A stretch of DNA of 8,780 nt from contig ONWK01000046.1 of assembly GCA_900321505.1 (NCBI GenBank), forward strand, positions 1 to 8,780, in the 5' to 3' direction. Positions 6,403 through 8,780 of this stretch are shown in pieces. Within the stretch, counting starts at the first letter, position 1. Each line of letters begins with the position of its first letter. The DNA comes from an uncultured Eubacteriales bacterium. Lineage in GTDB: Bacteria; Bacillota; Clostridia; Lachnospirales; Lachnospiraceae. The notes under the pieces are model-generated. The model made no database searches. It saw only the letters and a list, made by a program, of their open reading frames with translations, and had not been told where the DNA came from. A program made the translations under genes and the position numbers.

Positions 6403-7092
6403 CTATTTCTTTACCTTAAGAGACCTCAGATATTCCTTCTGTTCATCCGTGATACGGTAGCTTTCAACAGCCTTCTGTATAGTCTTATTATGGGTCCAGG
6501 CATCCAGCCGCTGTTCTTCAATGTAAGGCAGTACTGCATCATACTGTTTCGCAAGAGCAGTTGCAAAATACCATGCCGTCATCATGTTTACATAATACTC
6601 CTCAGACCTGACCGCCGCCACCATTTCAGGGTAAACGGGATCAAAGTCCTCATCCAGGAAATGCTCCATCAGCATTCCTATTCCGAATCTTATTGTATAT
6701 GTCCTGTCCGACGCTATCCAGTCTTTTATTATTGCCGGAAGCTCCTGACGGTTCTTCTTAAATACCTTTGGTGACATTTGGTCGCAGGTGGCCCAGTTAT
6801 CCACATAGGGAAGGAATCTCTGCACCTCAGCCACGCATTTATCAAAATCCTTTATTTCTGAAACTATAAATGCATGAAGCTGATTCTCGTCAAAGTATTT
6901 ATGCGGAAGAGCATCCAGGAACTCCTGATAATCGTTTTCCTTATAAAGCTGCTTCGCATATTTTCTGAGGTCCGGTGTTCTTACGCCGATCACCGAATCC
7001 TTATCTGCAGTGGGGATCAGTTTCTTCTGCAGCTCACGGTATTTCTCATCCTGAAACCCATACAGTACCTTTCTTATCTCTTCGATCTTCAT
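6403..7092 (-). CDS. AlkD-like DNA alkylation repair protein (HEAT-repeat DNA glycosylase)
   Basis: A 229-aa all-helical protein of the AlkD family, which removes N3- and N7-alkylated bases from DNA without base flipping. YVDNWATCDQMSPK (96-109) is the diagnostic segment. Trp100 and Asp104 have the same spacing as Trp109 and Asp113 of Bacillus cereus AlkD, and Arg135 (in YTIRFGIGM) and Trp174 (in MMTAWYFA) fit Arg148 and Trp187 with a single consistent 4-residue shortening. The DNA-binding and catalytic set therefore appears intact. Length agrees with the family. AAAGGAG is 9 bases before the ATG at 7092. The gene follows the transglutaminase gene by 22 bp and is probably cotranscribed with it. 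Family membership is secure; the exact substrate range is not, since some homologues differ from AlkD in specificity. Confidence 0.9.
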   Translation of the reverse strand: MKIEEIRKVLYGFQDEKYRELQKKLIPTADKDSVIGVRTPDLRKYAKQLYKENDYQEFLDALPHKYFDENQLHAFIVSEIKDFDKCVAEVQRFLPYVDNWATCDQMSPKVFKKNRQELPAIIKDWIASDRTYTIRFGIGMLMEHFLDEDFDPVYPEMVAAVRSEEYYVNMMTAWYFATALAKQYDAVLPYIEEQRLDAWTHNKTIQKAVESYRITDEQKEYLRSLKVKK

Positions 7093-7114
7093 TACGATCT
7101 GCTCCTTTCACGGA

Positions 7115-8434
7115 TCAGTATATCTCCAGATAGTAATCCCCGTTCTTATATACAGCCCTTGCCGGCGGTGAAAGGGGCGTACTCGGATACTTGCTGTGAT
7201 CGTAGGCATAGTAATTATAGCGCCTGACCTTTTTGCCGAATTCCTCTATCTCAGCATCAGTCTGAAGGAAGCATATATGATAACTCAAATATATCGGAGA
7301 CGGATCCAGATGGAACCAGTCACCGTCCACATTTACCAAAAGCCAGTAATGCTGTCCCGGTCCCGGGTAACGCTGTATCATCATATTTTCCACACCCGCC
7401 GCATCCAGCAGCACCTTGCAGGTGATGGCATGTGTATAACAGTCGCCGACTTCTCCCTGCATACCTCTTAAGGCCTGTTCCACCGAATCTCTTGAGGTAC
7501 GGCCATTGTTCCAGGGAACATAAAGTCTAACCCATCGGAATACGGCAAAGGACTTCTCTATAACGGTCATGTCATCGGAAATATAAGTTCCAACCCAATC
7601 CTTTACCAGTTCATCAAGCTTCTTTTGATTCAGTACATCCTCCGTCGGTTCCTGTACATGCACCGTGATCTTTTTAACCGCAGTTCTTCCATAGCAGTCT
7701 GTCGCCTTATAGGTAACGGGATATGTTCCGATCTTATCCGGATTCACAGCGGAATTATCTATCGTAAGCTCCGGTTCCGGATCCAGTGTATCGGTAACGG
7801 TAACATCCTTCCGGTAAGAAATGTTATCTCCCTCATAGATCCATATATCATTTGCGCCGTTAATCTCAGGTGCGGCCTTCGGATCATAGACCAGCAGTTT
7901 TGAAGTAAGTACAGTCCTGTTACCGCCAAGATCTTCGAGCGCTATCTCTATGGTCTGCTCCCCCTCTGTCTTCATGTCCGGCGCCTTTACAAAAACCAGT
8001 CTGACATCCGTAATGTCGTCATATGAAGTCACGAAATCTTCAGGTGTAAGTACCGCATTTGAATCTGAAACGAGGTCCTGAGCCTCGCCCGTGGGAGCTA
8101 TCGTATCACGTACAATGAATAACGAGCTTTTTTCCAGGGGGCCAAGGCTGAAAATAACCTCCATAGTCACCGGTATCCCGGTATTCACTCCGCTGATATC
8201 CGTATCCATGCTTATCCAGTCCCAGTCATCTATGAGAAAGTCCTTCTTCTCCGGCAGCGGATCTCCGGCTTCAATGGTCACAGATTCCCTGAAGTTGTCC
8301 CTGAAACGGTTCATCGTAAGGACCGCCAGAACGGTCAGAATAAGGCAAACTGACAATATTGAGATTATAAGTATCTTAGGCCATTTTCTTTTCTTACCTG
8401 AAGCAGTCTTAATATTACCATCAGACATTTTCAT
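7115..8434 (-). CDS. Membrane-anchored transglutaminase-like protein with Ig-like domains
   Basis: A 439-aa protein with a basic N-terminus (KKRKWPK), one membrane segment at about 20-41 and a large presumably extracellular region. About 110-185 and 186-261 look like two beta-sandwich (bacterial Ig / DUF5011-type) repeats; the second has the typical TYPVTYKATDCYGR ending, the first ends EGEQTIEIALEDLGGN. The C-terminal part (about 280-410) is a transglutaminase-like papain fold: GEVGDCYTHA with Cys332, QHYWLLVNVDGDWFHLDPSP with His362 and Asp377, giving a complete Cys-His-Asp triad. Relatives are usually cell-surface proteins acting as peptidases or crosslinking enzymes; the reaction and target here are unknown. 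The ATG at 8434 has GGAGG 11 bases upstream, within the last codons of trpF; the next Met (codon 3) would be too far from it. It follows trpF by 6 bp and is probably coupled to it by arrangement rather than function. Confidence 0.88.
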   Translation of the reverse strand: MKMSDGNIKTASGKKRKWPKILIISILSVCLILTVLAVLTMNRFRDNFRESVTIEAGDPLPEKKDFLIDDWDWISMDTDISGVNTGIPVTMEVIFSLGPLEKSSLFIVRDTIAPTGEAQDLVSDSNAVLTPEDFVTSYDDITDVRLVFVKAPDMKTEGEQTIEIALEDLGGNRTVLTSKLLVYDPKAAPEINGANDIWIYEGDNISYRKDVTVTDTLDPEPELTIDNSAVNPDKIGTYPVTYKATDCYGRTAVKKITVHVQEPTEDVLNQKKLDELVKDWVGTYISDDMTVIEKSFAVFRWVRLYVPWNNGRTSRDSVEQALRGMQGEVGDCYTHAITCKVLLDAAGVENMMIQRYPGPGQHYWLLVNVDGDWFHLDPSPIYLSYHICFLQTDAEIEEFGKKVRRYNYYAYDHSKYPSTPLSPPARAVYKNGDYYLEIY

Positions 8435-8440
8435 TTTTCA

Positions 8441-8780
8441 TTACGCCTCCGGGACTGCCTTTAAAAATGCTTTCATTTTTTCAGGATCCTTTCCTTTCTT
8501 TTCAGGATCATCCCACTCGATCCCGCTGCTTACATCAACCACATCAGGATGAACGGTATCGATCGCCAGAGCGACATTATGCTGATTTAATCCCCCTGAC
8601 AGAAAAATGAGCTTCTGTGCTCCTTCCGGTTTTCCGGAGATACAGCTCCAGTCAAAAGACTTCCCGCTTCCGGGTTCTGCCGCGTCATAGAGAAGTCCGA
8701 TCACCTTATTATGTACATAAGCAAGTCTCTGCTTTTCTTCTTCCGTACCGTTCACGGCAAGTATCACGGGAAGCGGCGCC
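8441..8780 (-). CDS. trpF: Phosphoribosylanthranilate isomerase (TrpF), C-terminal part
   Basis: TrpF converts phosphoribosylanthranilate to the carboxyphenylamino-deoxyribulose phosphate in tryptophan synthesis. The gene runs off the right edge; about 112 codons are visible and the frame is open to the last base, so the GTG near 8767 is internal, not the start. Signatures are LPVILAV (the strand before the active site), YDAAEPGSGKSFDW with the catalytic Asp of this motif at 8684-8686 and the Gly-rich phosphate loop, LSGGLNQHNVALAI, and DVSSGIE followed by KGKDPEKMKAF, the normal C-terminal TrpF helix. The N-terminal catalytic Cys is outside the window. The transglutaminase gene follows after 6 bp; no other trp gene is downstream, so if there is a trp operon, trpF would be its last member or be separate from it. 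Confidence 0.93.
   Translation of the reverse strand, partial: APLPVILAVNGTEEEKQRLAYVHNKVIGLLYDAAEPGSGKSFDWSCISGKPEGAQKLIFLSGGLNQHNVALAIDTVHPDVVDVSSGIEWDDPEKKGKDPEKMKAFLKAVPEA

Noticed and set aside
8421..8441. Six-codon open frame (MKNENV) whose ATG overlaps the trpF stop as TAATG
   Set aside because: Too short to judge and overlapping the transglutaminase start out of frame; most likely chance in an A-rich start region.

Overview
The window is a tightly packed stretch in which every recognisable gene lies on the minus strand, so transcription runs from high to low coordinates. Clear GGAGG-type ribosome binding sites, moderate GC, an unsplit larC, and a bacterial GH3-family protein beside a linear amide C-N hydrolase all suggest a Firmicute of class Clostridia. 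Lachnospiraceae (Butyrivibrio, Roseburia or Eubacterium-like) is the most likely family. This is judged from protein style only; no search was run.

In transcription order there are two blocks. Block 1 (8780 to 6403) holds the 3' part of trpF (phosphoribosylanthranilate isomerase, cut by the right edge), a membrane-anchored extracellular transglutaminase-like protein, and an AlkD-type HEAT-repeat DNA glycosylase. Gaps are 6 and 22 bp, so the three are probably cotranscribed although their functions look unrelated.

A 131-bp gap (6272-6402) with a plausible extended -10 promoter then begins block 2. First come two small membrane proteins of unknown function (133 and 103 aa). An 88-bp spacer with a hairpin follows, then larB and larC (4-bp overlap), a GH3 acyl-acid amido synthetase homologue (32 bp after larC), and a cysteine Ntn-type linear amide C-N hydrolase whose start overlaps the GH3 stop by 8 bp. 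After 51 bp comes the N-terminal part of a membrane sensor protein with an extracellular Cache-like region, cut by the left edge.

The functional core is larB-larC-GH3-hydrolase. LarB and LarC carry out the first and last steps of nickel-pincer nucleotide (NPN) cofactor synthesis. The sulfur-transfer enzyme LarE and any cofactor-using racemase (LarA) are not in the window. GH3 enzymes activate carboxylic acids with ATP and join them to amines, while the linear amide hydrolase family cuts such bonds. Their overlapping genes suggest a paired make-and-break amide module linked to NPN cofactor genes, which is the most interesting hypothesis here. LarC also carries an extreme His/Asp tract (47 His in 80 residues), probably for nickel binding or storage.

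No rRNA, tRNA, CRISPR array, insertion sequence or phage gene was seen. No intergenic stretch exceeds about 131 bp.
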